Shown in pieces: positions 10,395 through 24,725 of a stretch of DNA of 64,000 nt. The notes beneath the pieces were generated by a model. It saw only the letters and a list, made by a program, of their open reading frames with translations, did no database searches and was not told the origin of the DNA. A program made the translations under genes and the position numbers. Source of the DNA: Ephydatia muelleri. Lineage: Eukaryota > Porifera > Demospongiae > Spongillida > Spongillidae. How positions within the stretch are numbered: the stretch's first letter is position 1; each line of letters starts with the position of its first letter. The DNA is taken from NCBI GenBank assembly GCA_013339895.1, contig JABACO010000003.1, forward strand, positions 5,358,537 through 5,422,536, in the 5' to 3' direction.

Positions 10395-13300
10395 GTATGC
10401 ATGTCATAGCACTAAGGAAAGTACACTGCAAAGAAGGAGAGGGGTAAACGGAGGAGGTGTGGGGGTGTAACATCTGATGTCCCTGCCTAATTGTTGGCAG
10501 TGCCTGCTAGGTTGTTGCATTGTCACCTTTTTAGTTGTAAAATAACCAAACATAGGTTATATTGCTACATCTCCCCCACCCATCATACATTGCATGTCTA
10601 TGCTGAAGTACCAAAATGATTCATAGTGCTTGCAAATCTACAGTACACTGCATGACTTGCAATACCAATAGTTTAAAAAGCTGAATTTTTCTTTGGACAC
10701 ATGTCTCTTATCATTTATTCATGAATTTTACGTTGATGCGTGTGCAGAGCATCATACTTCTTATCACACATTGTGCATGCAAAGGACAAAGTCAGCTCAG
10801 ATTTCTTCCTTCTTTTTCTTTTCCCTGGTTCAGTAGCACCATCCACATGGTGATTTTCACTCTGAGAGATATCTTGATCACTTGGTTGTGCTTTCTCTGA
10901 TTATCCTGGCTGACCCTCCTTAGTAGGTAACACTGCTGCTTGTGCATGATACTTCTTTTTAGGGGTGAGGAGGAAGGGAGGATGGGAGGGAGGAGGAGGA
11001 GGTGGGGGAGGGGTGGATGCAATGGGAAGGAAGGTTGAAGGAGGAGGAGATGGAGGAAGAGGAGAGGGAGGAGGAAGAGGGAGAGAAGAAGAGAAGGAGG
11101 TGGAAGAGGAGGAGGAGGGTAGGAGAGTAGGAGGTAGGGGGGAGTAGGAGGAGGTATAGAAAACCTGGTTTTGGTTGACTTGTAGGTGAGCACAAACGTC
11201 TTGTGCAAGCGATAGTGTGGCAACTGCATGGCCATCTAGCAGAGGGATGGAAGGGGGGAGAGGGAGTGAATGTACCACGTGCTAACATACATGCACCAGA
11301 TATGTGAGAATGTATATCCATCGATGCACCTGTGTGTGTGTTTGTGCGCGCGCGTGAGTGTGCGTGTGCTCACGCACATGTATTATGTCGCATTGAGGCA
11401 CAGCCGTTCTGGCCAAGGCATTGCGTGACACCTACAATGCAAACATTGAGAAGGCTGAGAAGGAATGGGGCAGAAGGACCGCGACTGGATCCTAGGTTGC
11501 TTGGAATCCAGGGCCCAGCTGTCTCCTTTCATCTCACACGCCTACCTGGACATGGGTGTGTGGGTGATGGCAGTCTGTAATTGTCCACTTTTGTACACTT
11601 GGCTGCTCATCTGGTTCCATCAAACACCCACCCCCCTCCTTTCCTAACCAAGGCACACACCAAACACCCACCCCCTCCTTTCATAACAAAAACTGTATCG
11701 TAATACCATCCTCATGGGGTTCATCCACCTCCAGGTTCACACACTCCTCCTTTCTCCAGTATCATGTATCACATTACCCTACCTTAACAAAACCACCTCC
11801 CACCACCATTCAATCGATTTGAAACTACAATCATTTTGTTTGTTATTGAGTGTTTATCAATCAGTTGGATGAAGGGTTGCATCATTTTTTTCTCACTACA
11901 GGTTTACGACTCAGTACCTGCAGTTTACCGGTCCGAAGGATGACCCAAATACGACACTTTTTTTGTTGCAGCATTATCAGAAATACAAAGCATTTTATTT
12001 GATGCTAGTACATAGCCTTACACTTTAGAATGATTTTTGTGTCAAAGTCAAGCTTCTAAGACTGGTTTTTTGCACTTGGTACAGTACCGCACTTGGCTGA
12101 TTTATCATTCAATATGTTGCGCATGTGCGCTGACTGGAGTATTTATTTCATCTATATCACAGTAGTTAGGGATGTATTATGCAGAACGACCAATGGAGCG
12201 GCTGAGCTCCCATACTTGTCCAGCTATAAATATTCCTTCGCATTTAAACTGCATTCTTCCTTTAACTTGCATGTGTTTGCTATTATGTCCAGTTAAGTCA
12301 CCTTGGATTCCCTGAATTTTACAATAAACTATTCTTACAATACATTGTTATGCACTACATAGATAACGTGTGATGCAACAAAGTTGTCTGATATGTACTT
12401 TGTATCCAGTTTGTAGGACAATTTTATAAAGCTGTTGCTTAATCTTATATTCGCTTGATCAAATCTCTCTTATTTCTCACTTGTTTTTGCAAAAAGACTC
12501 CGAGCTTCTTCATCTTTAGTCATCAGAAGACTAATCAATATCATCCTCAGACTGGGTAACAATTGGTCTCTTAGACCGGAGACTAGTACAATCTGAACTC
12601 CGTCCTCTATTTTTCTCCCTTTTTGTTCAGCTGGGTACCTACGTTGACCTGTCTTTTGCCAACAACTGGGACTTCTGATAGCAACAATACAGTTGTAGAT
12701 GCTATTCTTACATGTCGAAATTTGGACTGGCCACCACAGGGGCATTTTTTATGTTTATTACAAATGTAAAAAGAGTGGTTGGTATCATTTTCTGGAAAAC
12801 TGTAAATGTATTTAGGATTTTGAGAACATCTTTCATGAAGAACACAACCTCCCGCTCGTTATGGACAGCCGCTGATTGTCCCTGACAGCATTCCTGAGAA
12901 CGTGCTGTTGGGAGTGTGAGGACACACTCTTCGAGAAGGGGGAGCTGTGTAGCACCTGCCGTATACCTGAACTCAGCTGACTTGTGACATGTAGCATCTG
13001 TCTGTCTAGTGGCATGTCTCACCTGACCTGCACATATCACATGCTGTGCATCCATTCTGTACCTATATAAGTGCATGCATTTGTACATGAACAAGCTCTT
13101 TGGCTGCTGACTCAACTTGTGTTATGCATTGGGAGCAGGACACCAGACAGCCAAGTCGTTGAAGCAAAGGTGTGGCCAACCTACATGTACATGTTTTTGC
13201 AATTGCAATTCAATGTACCAATGCACCAATGCTTTTACTAATACTACATTCAGGCTAAGCAGCGGATAGCAGATTTTATTGAACTGTCCACTGTGGCTCA

Positions 13301-13883
13301 AGGTTACCAAAAAAGTAGAGTGACCCCATACATGCACATAATGGCTGTACACGTACCACAACATACACGGCAATATTAAGCAGTTTAGTTGCCAGGGTAA
13401 GAAGTGATTTTTGGAGCATACTTTACTGATACATTTTCTGCACAATATAACATACTTCATAATGGGTTAGTTTTAAAAACTTATACACAATGCCACTCTC
13501 ATTAGGGGTTGAAAAGCTGAATGATTTTGCGAAGTGCAGCTACTACAGCTCATGTAAGTGGGATCCAACAGAGGAGATAATGCTGACAGAGCAACGAATG
13601 ACAGCCACTTCACTGTTATGCAGACGAAAAAGAAGATATACTAAGAAGATCAGGCATACTGGAAGGATGAGATCATAAGATCTCGAAAGCAAAGAAGGAT
13701 TTAAGCAGTTTCCTGCTCTTGCTATATGTGGATTCCCACTGCATGTCTCAAAAAACCATATTATGTCTAGGAAATGTTTCTGGTTGCTTATTATCACTTC
13801 CAGTTATGATAGCTGCACTGCACTATCTATATTCATAGGCTGAGGGCATCTGTTTATCCCAATGTCAAAACTAACCTGGGTGC

Positions 13884-13888
<5 letters not shown>
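10395..13888. other. No gene recognised; purine-rich tract at 10965-11160
   Basis: A GA-rich tract of roughly 200 bases at 10965-11160 produces artefact frames on both strands. A short stretch near 11405-11475 has codon-like texture but no identifiable family. The rest is AT-rich and shows no recognisable coding or RNA gene. Confidence 0.45.
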
Positions 13889-13947
<59 letters not shown>

Positions 13948-13980
13948 TATGTATGTGTACATGTGTGTGTACATGTGTGT
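13889..13980. repeat. (GT)n microsatellite
   Basis: An uninterrupted GT run at 13889-13940 is followed by degenerate ATGTGTGT repeats. Frames of alternating Cys/Val or His/Thr across it are artefacts. Confidence 0.97.
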
Positions 13981-14006
13981 ATGCACATGCTGGTGTAAGC
14001 CATGAT

Positions 14007-14102
14007 ATAGTCATGTTGGTAAACAGACCCCAGAGGAGGCATGTTATATGTATATGTACATATACAATGCCTCCTGTGGGGTCTGTTTACCAACATGACT
14101 AT
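14007..14102. mobile_element. 96-base foldback MITE
   Basis: ATAGTCATGTTGGTAAACAG at the left is matched by its complement at the right. The arms are about 36 bases with few mismatches, around an AT-rich palindromic centre (ATATGTACATAT). Confidence 0.8.
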
Positions 14103-17100
14103 TAATAACTTGACTCCAAGACTAACCAAGAATCTGTCTGCCTGTTGTATGATCATGAGGTGACACACTACAGAAGATGTACACATATACATACATTTAC
14201 ATGTACATGTATATGCAAAGCATACTTGCAATAGGATAACATGTACAACATAGCAATAGATAAGGTTTAAATGAGTTTAGACCAAGTTAACAGCAAGGGT
14301 TGAGTGTGCATTTTGTGGGTACACATATATAAGCCTTGATAATTTTTCCAAGCCAACCGATATTGTTGTCTCAAGTAGCAGTTGTTTTCCCCACCCTTGT
14401 TCCTCTCACAATCTTCGCCATATGGGGCCACCATATGCTTCCAGTATTCCTCCTCTCAATCCCAACCCCTAGGGGTCAAGGATGGGTTACCTCTGTGGTA
14501 GGAGACAAATGACTTATGTGTTGTCAGAAGGAAATAACACAATATAGCAATTATTAAAATAGTCTTACATGTACCATAAGATGATGTAAGTCCATTTTAA
14601 ACACATCATTGGTTTCACACATACATGTACCACAATTGTAATTGTATAGTAGCTACAGTGTAGCTATACATGTAGTGTGTAAAAGGCTAACGTTTGTGAA
14701 ATGTAAATATAATAGGCAACAATTTTCTTTACAATGGCCTAGTCCATACAATAAAAATTCACATGTATATGCCATACATGCATTGGCATTAACATAAACA
14801 TAAACACAGTCCAGGTAATGATAACCAATGAAAAAACGACCCCCCCCCCCCCACACACACACACATATGCACCCAGGTGGAGAGAAGCAAATTAATTGGC
14901 TCGTGCGGGCCTAATGCTAGAGAGTATAGACGTCATATCACTGATATCAGGGCCATGGGTGAAGCCCCCTAAGCTTTATTAGTTTGATACACAAGTGTGC
15001 AACAACATCCCTCCTGCCTTATCTCGCAAGCCAGACGTACTTCAACGTGACCGTACTATTACGACGTGGCTGGGTACTTCTCGTGATAGCACCCAGTCCA
15101 CGTCATAGTACGGTCAAGTCGAAGTACGTCTGGCTTGCGAGACTACCTTATCACCCCCAATTCCTGCATGAAACTCGTGAGTGAAATCCCCACCCAATCC
15201 TCCTTGTCCTGTCTCTGCATGCCTCCTTTTCACCATTGTCAACACCGATGGATAAATAAAACATAGAACTCGCGCCGCGGAAATTGTTCTTTTCTAGGAA
15301 TCGCGCTTCCTCATCATTAGCTTATTATAGTAATTTGATTTTTGTCTTGATTTTCTCTTCATATTGCTTGGTCTCATTGCATTGAAAATAACAAAGTACA
15401 TTAAGATCGATTTTTAGCATTTTTTAAAGTCATTTAGAATTCAATTTGAAATAAAAAGCAAAATATGACCGCCTACGTATGGGCCATTTCTGGATATGAT
15501 GAAATGGATCAGTTAGGAGTTTTGTAGTATGCACGTATATGCACATCAGTAGAGACCTTCCAAGCTCTGTGGAACATTGCTATACTCACTATACACTCGC
15601 TATAACTTCTGGGCTTCTTTCTTTCCCTTGAAAGTGAAGGCTCATTGATATCAAGATAACTTGCCTTCAGACTTCAGAGTGTTAGGCATCAAAAGCAATT
15701 GAAATATCCTCCAGGATTTTGTTGTTTACCACTGCATTATTGTGATGTCCTGATCAGCTTATAGCTTCCATTTAGAGAGGATGCACTTTCTTTACAGCGT
15801 CACAAGGTTGATGTGCTGTCCACAAGAATTGGTATTTGATGCTCTTGGTTCTTCTGCTGCTGTATGTAGACACACCTCCTTGAATTGGACCCAGTGATGA
15901 CATTAGAGAACAATGTCACTGTGCTACAAAACAGAATGATACCTCAGGAGGTTGTCATTAGCAGAGACTCGTTAAGATGGATTTAGTAATTTTATAAAAC
16001 AAAACGATACAAACAAATGACCCTATATAGTGCTCTTTGTTTGACAAATCGGTCAATTACACGTCTCTCCAGTCCTGATGGGTGATGGTTACAAATGATC
16101 CGTCCGACACCTGCGTAAGCTCAGCCTATGATTAAATTGCCTAAGAAGGGGCGGGGGGGGGGGGGGGGGGGGGTTTAAATTTTCCCCAATACTAATAATT
16201 AAATATTCACAGCAAAACATGTAGAATCAAGTCTTCAATTCCAATTGATTTATCACTTACATTCTGGGTACAAAATGTGAATCAATCGGAAATCAAGAGT
16301 CGATTCGACACATTTTTATGTGATTGACAAGTGACTTATATTTAAATATTACGTACGTGCAATCAGAATCATTAATTGACGTACGTATAGAGGGCAAGCG
16401 GCAGTAGTAAGATCCTTGAGATGCCTGAGAGATCATTCAGCACACTTCGGTGCCTGAAGACATGGTTATGGAGAGGGAAGAAGGGAGCTCAGGTGATGAG
16501 AAGTGAGGGAATGCACACAGAGAGATGGATGTGGGAGTGGGGAGAAGGGAGCTGGGTGTGGAGAGAGGTGAGTCGAGGAGAGAGGTGAGTCGAGGAGGGA
16601 GGTATTTATAAGAGGAGAGAGGGAAGGTGAAAGAGGAGAATAGATTTGTGTGTGGTAGGAATGGAAGTGAATGAGTGACAGTGGAGATGGGAGGTAAGCT
16701 GCATATTGGGTAAAAACTCAAACACATTTCACGCACAGATATACTTCCCCAAAAGCTTTTCATGGCTTCTTCACGATACTGACCTGCAAAAGTGTTCTGA
16801 GAAGCTTTCTTTGCCTTCTTTCTACAACAGGACTTGCACAAAGCTTGCAGTGATTCATCGCTCACGATCGATGCAAGGTCTGTTTATTTACACCTCCTCT
16901 TTTCTCATGCACTAGCCTGACACTCCTTAGCTCTCCACATCCACCTCCCTGAGAATGCTCTCACCCACCTTTCCTCATTCCTTCCCTTACTTACCACTCC
17001 CACTCACCTCCCCTCCCCTCCCCTCACTCCGGCAGCCTTCATCCCTCTCCGCACCAACTTCCCTTCCCCATCCACCTTCTCTCACCCATCTCCTCACCTC

Positions 17101-17758
17101 ACACACCTCTCCACCCACCCGCTTCTCCTTTCTCCTCCCTCACGTCCCTATACTCCTCACCTAACCACTTCTCCTCACTTCATGTTACTTTTCTCATCCA
17201 CCTCCCTCCTCTGCCTTACACCCTTGGTCTTGGAGCAGTTGCCAGGCCGGCTGAACTACGGCAATGTTTTGAAATCCATCTTATAATTAAGATCATAATT
17301 TGCGACCTCACAATTAGTGAAGCAATAACGGACTAAAGAATGTCTGCCAGTGAAGCTTGGTAGCCTAGGAGTTCGTTACTTAGGCGAAGCTGAAAGCCGC
17401 GCGTACATTAGGTAATGGCTATAAATAGATCGAAAAATCAAACGTGCTGTTTTACGCTTACGTCATGGTAGGACTGGGTACGAAACTATAGTGAGACAAG
17501 TCAGTTGACCGTGTATGCATTTCTGCAGTAATATATTTTTACCTATGTGTTGCGACCACAGGCGGACGTGCGATGGGGGGGGGGGGGGGGGGGGGGGGGG
17601 TGTGTCTGCTATGAGTGCATTTTGCGGTCTACAGCGTAACGGGGCACGAGGATGAGATGATGTAATCTGAAACAGGTTTCAACCGGACGGAACCGCCAAT
17701 ACCACCGGTACAACAGGATTGCGCGGAGTATCGCGCATCTCGAGAGAGAATAGCGACA
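14103..17758. other. No gene recognised; G runs and purine/pyrimidine tracts
   Basis: It contains a foldback MITE (15022-15142), a G run at 16153-16173, a GA-rich stretch at 16440-16690, a pyrimidine-rich stretch at 16920-17220 and a G run of about 26 at 17575-17600. The last is 158 bases upstream of the ATPase start codon. No coding similarity was found. Confidence 0.45.
15022..15142. mobile_element. 121-base foldback MITE
   Basis: TCTCGCAAGCCAGACGTACT at the left pairs with its complement at the right, and the pairing continues inward with interruptions (ACCGTACTATTACGACGTGG against CCACGTCATAGTACGGT). It encodes nothing. Confidence 0.8.
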
Positions 17759-18169
17759 ATGACAGAGGCCTCGCAGCTGAATACTGAACTGAACAGTAGT
17801 GAGGGGAAAAAGACAGGCGACCACGATGAAAGCCACCGCCATCACCACCAGTACTGGAAGAAGGGCCACAAGCCGACCATTGAAGACCTTAAGAAAGAGA
17901 TTCGCATGGTACAATTCTTAATATAGCATGTACAGTACTGCCCAGTGGCAAGCTGAAAAAAAATAAAAAGAACATGCGTGGTTCACTCAAGGGTCAGCCG
18001 TGTGAATGGGTGCGTTTTGTGTGCTAAATCAAACCGTTAGATAATAGAATAAAGGGTTTGACGTGCGTGACGTCAACATTTCCGTTACGTGACCGTGAGT
18101 CTTCTGGTGGGCGTGAGAGCTGTTGAACTTCCTTCTGCGAAGTGCTTCTTTTCGTGTTGTTTCACGTAT

Positions 18170-18245
<76 letters not shown>

Positions 18246-20396
18246 ATACTTTTTGATACCTAATTGTGATACCTAACTGTACGCATTTAGCTATTGTTTA
18301 ATAAACGTCTCAGCTAGGGATCCATGGCTGCCATCTGTGCCATAATGGTTGTGTGATTTACCTGGGACACAGGCAAAATAATCCATTTTGCGAGTTCCCA
18401 TACATAGTGCATAGTGAGTAGTGGGACCTTATAACGTTTGAGAGTCCCATAAAGGGTCCTCACAGAGCAGTGCTTGAATATGTCCGCTTACGATATGCAA
18501 ATAGCGTACCGTTTGGGTACTTTTTCCCAGCAAAGTGACTAGGATTGTAGAATATAAATCAAGGATGCTTTAGTGAGTGGTGTCATCAATATATCTGCAT
18601 GCCCATTAGCATTTGTTGTGTATGAATTATAAGAGCAAATGGCTCGCAAGATTGATGGGGTCTGACGCAAGAATGCGGAAAGTAAAGCCCATGCAGAGTC
18701 AAGGAAAAAGAACACAGACAAAAAACAAAATGCGAGGAAAAAAAACAAACAAACAATGAACAAAAAAACTGGGCATCGTAAAGAAAGGAAGTGAGTTTGT
18801 AATTTCAAAAACCAAAGAAGCTTAACAATAAAGCTTCGAAGCCTGGCGGCAGATACATGTATATATGGGCCTTGTGGACACAATTTACGGTGTCGCCAGA
18901 TACCCGTAATCTTTCACGTTTCCAATCCCTTTATTCTATTATCTATGGTCCTAAATCAAACCCTTGTACATGTGCATGTATCACATGCGTGTATCAAATA
19001 ATTTATCGGTTCTGAAGTAGCTCTGGCTATACAGATGTTGTCTAGCCTGAGTCAAATTACATCTGCTAAGCAATGCAGTGACGATGCGAACAAAATTGAA
19101 CACTGAACTCATATGTACGCGTGGTCATGCATGGGCCTCTCTTCTTTTATTTGTCTCTGGGCGGTACTGTAGTGAAAAAAAGAAAGAAAGCAAGAATAGG
19201 CCTTTTCCTATATGCTATGCGATAACCACGATTCTGTCGAAAAGATTAGCCATAAGGCATAACGACAGAAAGGATATCTAGCTTCGTAAGACACGTACCA
19301 ATTGTCTTTCACGAATGTGCGAGTGTATCATTTATATGCTAAGTTAGACTAGGCTTCAGATGTTTATAACATGATCAGGATAACTCAAATGACCAATATC
19401 AGGTGCTTAGGCAAGTAAGTGAAATGTCCAATGTGATCAATGGCATTGTAATGTATTGATTGGTCTTATGTGCAGCCTCTGTGCCAAATAGGTTCTTCTA
19501 ACTAATGGACTTTATACTGCAACTAAAATAGGCATTCCATGTACGTATGAGAGAGTGAACTCTTCTTTAATTGTGATGTTGACTTAGGATGAACATACAA
19601 TTCCTCTTGAAGAGCTATTAACAAGACTGGGAACTAATATCAAAAGTGTAAGTACTTGTGTATGTGTATAGTTATATGCATGCATGCGTGTTCCAAATGT
19701 TATCACTTTTGTAGACTCTAAAAAACGTTCTGAATGGGCTACTCAACAGTGTGTGTGTGTGTGTGTGTGTGTAGATGAAATTACCCACATTTAGTTACTT
19801 GCATACATAACGTATGAGTTAATTGCACAATGTCAAGAAGAAAAGTGACATTGGTGGTCGATGTGGAGTTTGCCTTTTCTTAAGTCTGAGTTTGAGGTTT
19901 TATTTCTTCCCAGGGTCTGACAAATGGAGAGGCACGCTCCAGGCTCAACACGAGAGGTCGCAATGCCCTCACTCCTCCCAAGCAGACCCCAGAGATCATC
20001 AAGTTTCTCAAGAACATGACCGGGGGATTTTCCCTCCTCTTTGCCGCCGGTGCTGTGCTGAGTCTGATTGCCTATGGAATCCAGGAAGCTGTGGCCCCAG
20101 GCCCAAAAGATAATGTATGTATTTTTACTTGGAAAGCAATTGACAGTGAATTTGATAGGCTTCAATACTGATTTGGTCCTGTGATGTAGGTTCATATAGT
20201 TTTGCCAGCATGGTTGTGTCATGCAAAATATTTCATCTGGGTGGCATTCATTATTTTCTTCGAAAGTGAATTAACAATTTGCTGGCATTTTTCACATCTG
20301 GGGCTGGCGTGGAACTTGTGTGCATTGTATGTATGTGTGTGTGCATATCTGTATGTGGGTTTGCACATGTATGTGCATGTGTGTGTGCGTGTGTGT

Positions 20397-20429
<33 letters not shown>

Positions 20430-21055
20430 TCTGTGTTCCTTTTGCTGACACACATGCATTTCTGCATTATGGCTTGCCTCCGCAGCTCATCATAGGGGTT
20501 GCCTTGATTTTAATTGTCATTATCACAGGCCTCTTCACCCACTACCAGGTGAGAACGAGCATGTGCCGATCAACATGAGTGTATGCTCTATGCACAAGTG
20601 TACATGTGCATTCATGTGTTCGTGTGCAGTCTATGTGTGTGTATTTGGGTGAGTGCGCACCTGATGCATGTGTGCAAGTATTCGTGTATGTTTGTCATGT
20701 GTGTCCTTTATTTAGGAGTCAAAGAGCGAGAAGATCATGAAGGGATTCCTTAAGTTGGTACCACAGGTGTGTGTGTGTTTGTGTTGGTGTGTGTGTGTTT
20801 GTGTGTGTGCGTGTGTGTGTGTGTGTGTTTGACGCCAACATTTCCACCTCCATTTCTCTCCCGACTGCAGAAAGCTTTAGTTCTGAGGGAAGGGGTCCAC
20901 AGGGATGTCCGTGCAGAGAGGTTGGTCGTGGGGGACATAGTGGAAGTCAAATTTGGAGACCGGCTACCAGCTGATGTGCGGATCCTGAAGTCTTCTGGGT
21001 TTAAGGTGGTGCAGATATGTATGTACTTATGAGTACATGTTCGTGTGTGTATGTG

Positions 21056-21091
<36 letters not shown>

Positions 21092-24000
21092 GTGTTTTCA
21101 CATTTTGTTGTGTACATAAAATTGTGTGAGGATGTGTAAATATAGCAGGCATATGCATGTTAGTGTGTTGTTTGCACGGGGAGAGTTTGTATCTGAATGT
21201 TCTGGGCATGTATTATTTGTGCAAATGTGAGATAGGATATATGTGGAGTGTGCACATGTGAGGTGGGGTGGGCGTGAGTTGTGCCTAGTCTTGGAAGAAG
21301 AATGTGTGTGTGCTAATAAATGTTTTGATCCCCCCTTCCTGAAGTTCTGTGGTTTTATTTGGCCCTGGCTCGCAGTTGTGTGTCTTCATTTCCTTGTGCT
21401 ATGTGTCTGCATCCTGTTCAGGAGGTACAGAAGACTAGTGGGTAGTGAGTGATCAAATCATGGAAGACTGGTGGGTAATGAGTGATCCAATCAAGTGGGT
21501 AGTGAGTGATCCAATCATGGAAGACTAGTGGGTAGTGAGTGATCCAATCATGGAAGCATGAAACACTTGCTTGTAGCCATAACCAATACATACTAGTAGA
21601 TTGCAACTGCAAAGTCTATATAGTCTCTCCTCCCATCCCTCTCCTACCCTCCCCATCCCTGCTCCAAGGTGATTTTTATTGTGTGAAAGTGAAATCATTA
21701 AGATGATGTCGTGCTTCAACAGGTGGACAACAGTGCCCTTACCGGTGAATCAGAGCCTCAGTCAAGGTCACCTGACTCCTCCCATAGCAACCCTCTCGAG
21801 TCCAAAAACTTGGCATTTTTCTCAACGAATGCTGTGGAAGGTGTGCGCACATGTTTTGCTCGCATATGCACGTGCATGCCATGTACATGGGGCAGTGCAT
21901 CCTCTATGCCCCCTGCCATCCAATGTGTCTTTCATAGGAACGTGTACAGGAGTGGTTATAAGGACTGGGGACCACACTGTGGTGGGTCGAATCGCTCAAC
22001 TGACAGGAAGTATTGCACAAGAGAGTAAATCACCTATTGCCACTTGCTTGCAAGTGTTGCATCACCTCAGACACTAGCTCATTCATCCTCTCATCTACCC
22101 CGCCTCCCTGCTTCCACTCTATCTCCATAGAAACGACCCTCGCCATAGAGATCGAACACGTTGTCCGATTGATTGTGGCATTTGCCCTTGTTAGTGGGAT
22201 AACCTTCTTCGTCGTGGCCCTGGCAATAGGGTACTCGCTGTTGAACAGTTTCATATTCTTCATTGGAATAGCGATTGCCAATGTTCCTGATGGATTGCTG
22301 CCTGCAGTGACGGTGTGTACGTGTGAGCATTTGTGTATTTATATTTGGGAGATGTGTGTAACAAATATTGTTACAGGCTTAATTAATCATGCGTGGATAA
22401 TAGTGCACTTTCTATGAATCTTCCTGTTCTATTTGTCCCCTAGAAATTTTGGTATTCACCCATGTGGTACTGTCCATACTGTTTTATTCATTTTGGGTTG
22501 GAGCCTTGCGCAAATATCTATGGTGCAACTTTGTTGCATTCTATTTCTGCCGAAATGCCTTTTCAGTACTACCGAAGGTGCATGGCAAGATGTTTGAGCC
22601 GTGGATCCTGATACAGGCTGTACGAGAGAGTGTGCGTCCTGTATTGCAGGTGTGCCTGACCCTGATTGCTCAACGCATGAAGACCAAGAACTGTCTGATC
22701 CGTAAGCTAGAGGCAGTGGAAACTCTGGGCAGCACATCCGTCATATGCACTGATAAGACTGGCACACTGACTGAAAACAGGATGACAGTTTGTGAGTTTT
22801 TTTTTTTTTGGAGGGGCAGAGTGCAAGGTGATATTGGAAAGGGGAGGGAGTGGAGGAAGGAGAGTGAGGAGTGGTGAAGTACAGTGGGCGAGAGAGAGCG
22901 AGAGAAAAGAGTACTGAGGGGTTGGAAACTGCTATGGAGAACAAGTCAATTGGGAGAGGAGGTGATGTACAATAAAAAGAACATTGAGAGAGATCGAAAA
23001 CTGGGTCTTGAGATGTGCTGGTGAGAGTGAGGGAAAGGGGTGGGGGTGAGAGAAAGGGGTGGGGGTGAGAGAAAGGGGTGGGGTGAGAGAAAGGGGTGGG
23101 GGAGGGGAGGAGGTAAGGATCTGCAGCGAACAAGGACTCATACCAATATGATGCAGCTCTGATTGACAGTTACACGCTATTGCACTGGTTAGCAGACTGC
23201 TATAAGGCTATGCTTGACCCTGATGCAGCGAGCAATGAAACGCCTTGCGTACTGGCAAGCAGTTGGGTTGGGACAAAAAAACAAGTTCGGTGTAAATGTT
23301 GTGCTTTTTCAACAGCCCACCTGTGTTAATGCTTGACCCTGATGCATTCGAGCAAAGAAATGCCTTGCGTACTGGCAAGCAGTTGGGTTGGGACCAAACA
23401 AAAAATGTTCAGTGTAAATGTTGTGCTTATTCAACAGCCCACCTGTGGTACGAAGGAAGCATTCATGATGTCAGTAGTGACCTGTGCCTCACTGAACCAC
23501 AAACGGCAAAAAGGGTAGGGCAATTTCGTCATGGTTTGCAAGTTGTTTTCTCGATGTGCTGGTGCATGCACTTATACGCTGTGCATGTATGTGGGTGACT
23601 GTTTTGTCACATGCCTGCATGTTTTTGGCATTTAGTGTTGTTTGTGTGTGTTCGTGATTGTGCGTGAGTGTGAACATGCATTTGTGTGTGAGCGAACATG
23701 TGCATGCATGCCTTGTGTTTGTGCGTACACACATTCGTTTGGAATTCTGTGAGGTTACATGTAGCCAAGAGATCATGTAACTAGCAGGAGTAAATAACTG
23801 CATGTCAGCTTACACAAATATAGTTACATGTGATAAAGGTTAACAGTCGATTACACTATCCTCCTCCCCAGACTCCATCCATAGGTTGGGATGCTCTTTC
23901 TAGGGTTATGGGGCTCTGCAACAGGGCAACGTTCAAAGAAAACCAGGAGCACATCGCGATCATGGATCGGTTGGCTACACAGACTTCCATTGTGTCCTAA

Positions 24001-24667
24001 CCAAGCCAGCATGGGCCATGCACCCACCCCTCCTCCTCCTCCTCCTCCTCCTCCACCTCCCCCTCCTCCTCCTCCTCCCCCTCCTCCTCCTCCTCCTCCT
24101 CCTCCCCACCCCCCATGCACCTTCCAGGGTGTGCAATGGCGATGCTTCAGAGTCGGCCCTCTTGAAGTGCTTTGAGCTTGAAGTGGGATCCATCTCTGCA
24201 TTCAGGGTTAAGTATCCAAAGCTGTTCGAGTTGCCGTTTAACTCCACCAACAAGTATCAGGTGTGCTGTGGATTGCACAACAACTCAAAATGGATATGTT
24301 GTCTGCATTCCTGTAGCTTTCTGTTCACACACAACCTGATGGAGCAGGCCTGATACTTGTGATCAAAGGCAAGTGCAGCTGATATTGGTACATTTGTGGT
24401 GTTGGTGAATTCATTATGCATGTGTGGATGTGTGTGGATATGTGTGTATGCGTGCGTGTGTATGTGTTTTTAATGTGTGTATGTGTATGTGTGTATGTGT
24501 GTATGTGTATTTATGCGTGTGTATGTATGCATGTGCATGTACAATGTATGTGTGTATGTGTATGTGTATGTGTGTATGTGTATGTGTATGTGTGTATGTG
24601 TATGTATGCGTGTGCATGTATATGTGTGGATATTATGTATGTGTGTATGTGTATGTGTATGCGTGTT

Positions 24668-24725
<58 letters not shown>

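Noticed and set aside
10792..11321. Pro/Leu/Ser-rich frames on the minus strand
   Set aside because: They translate a purine/pyrimidine-biased tract and resemble no family.
11405..11475. Short coding-looking stretch (AKALRDTYN, EKAEKEWG)
   Set aside because: About 30 codons ending in a stop, no family recognised and no neighbouring exons.
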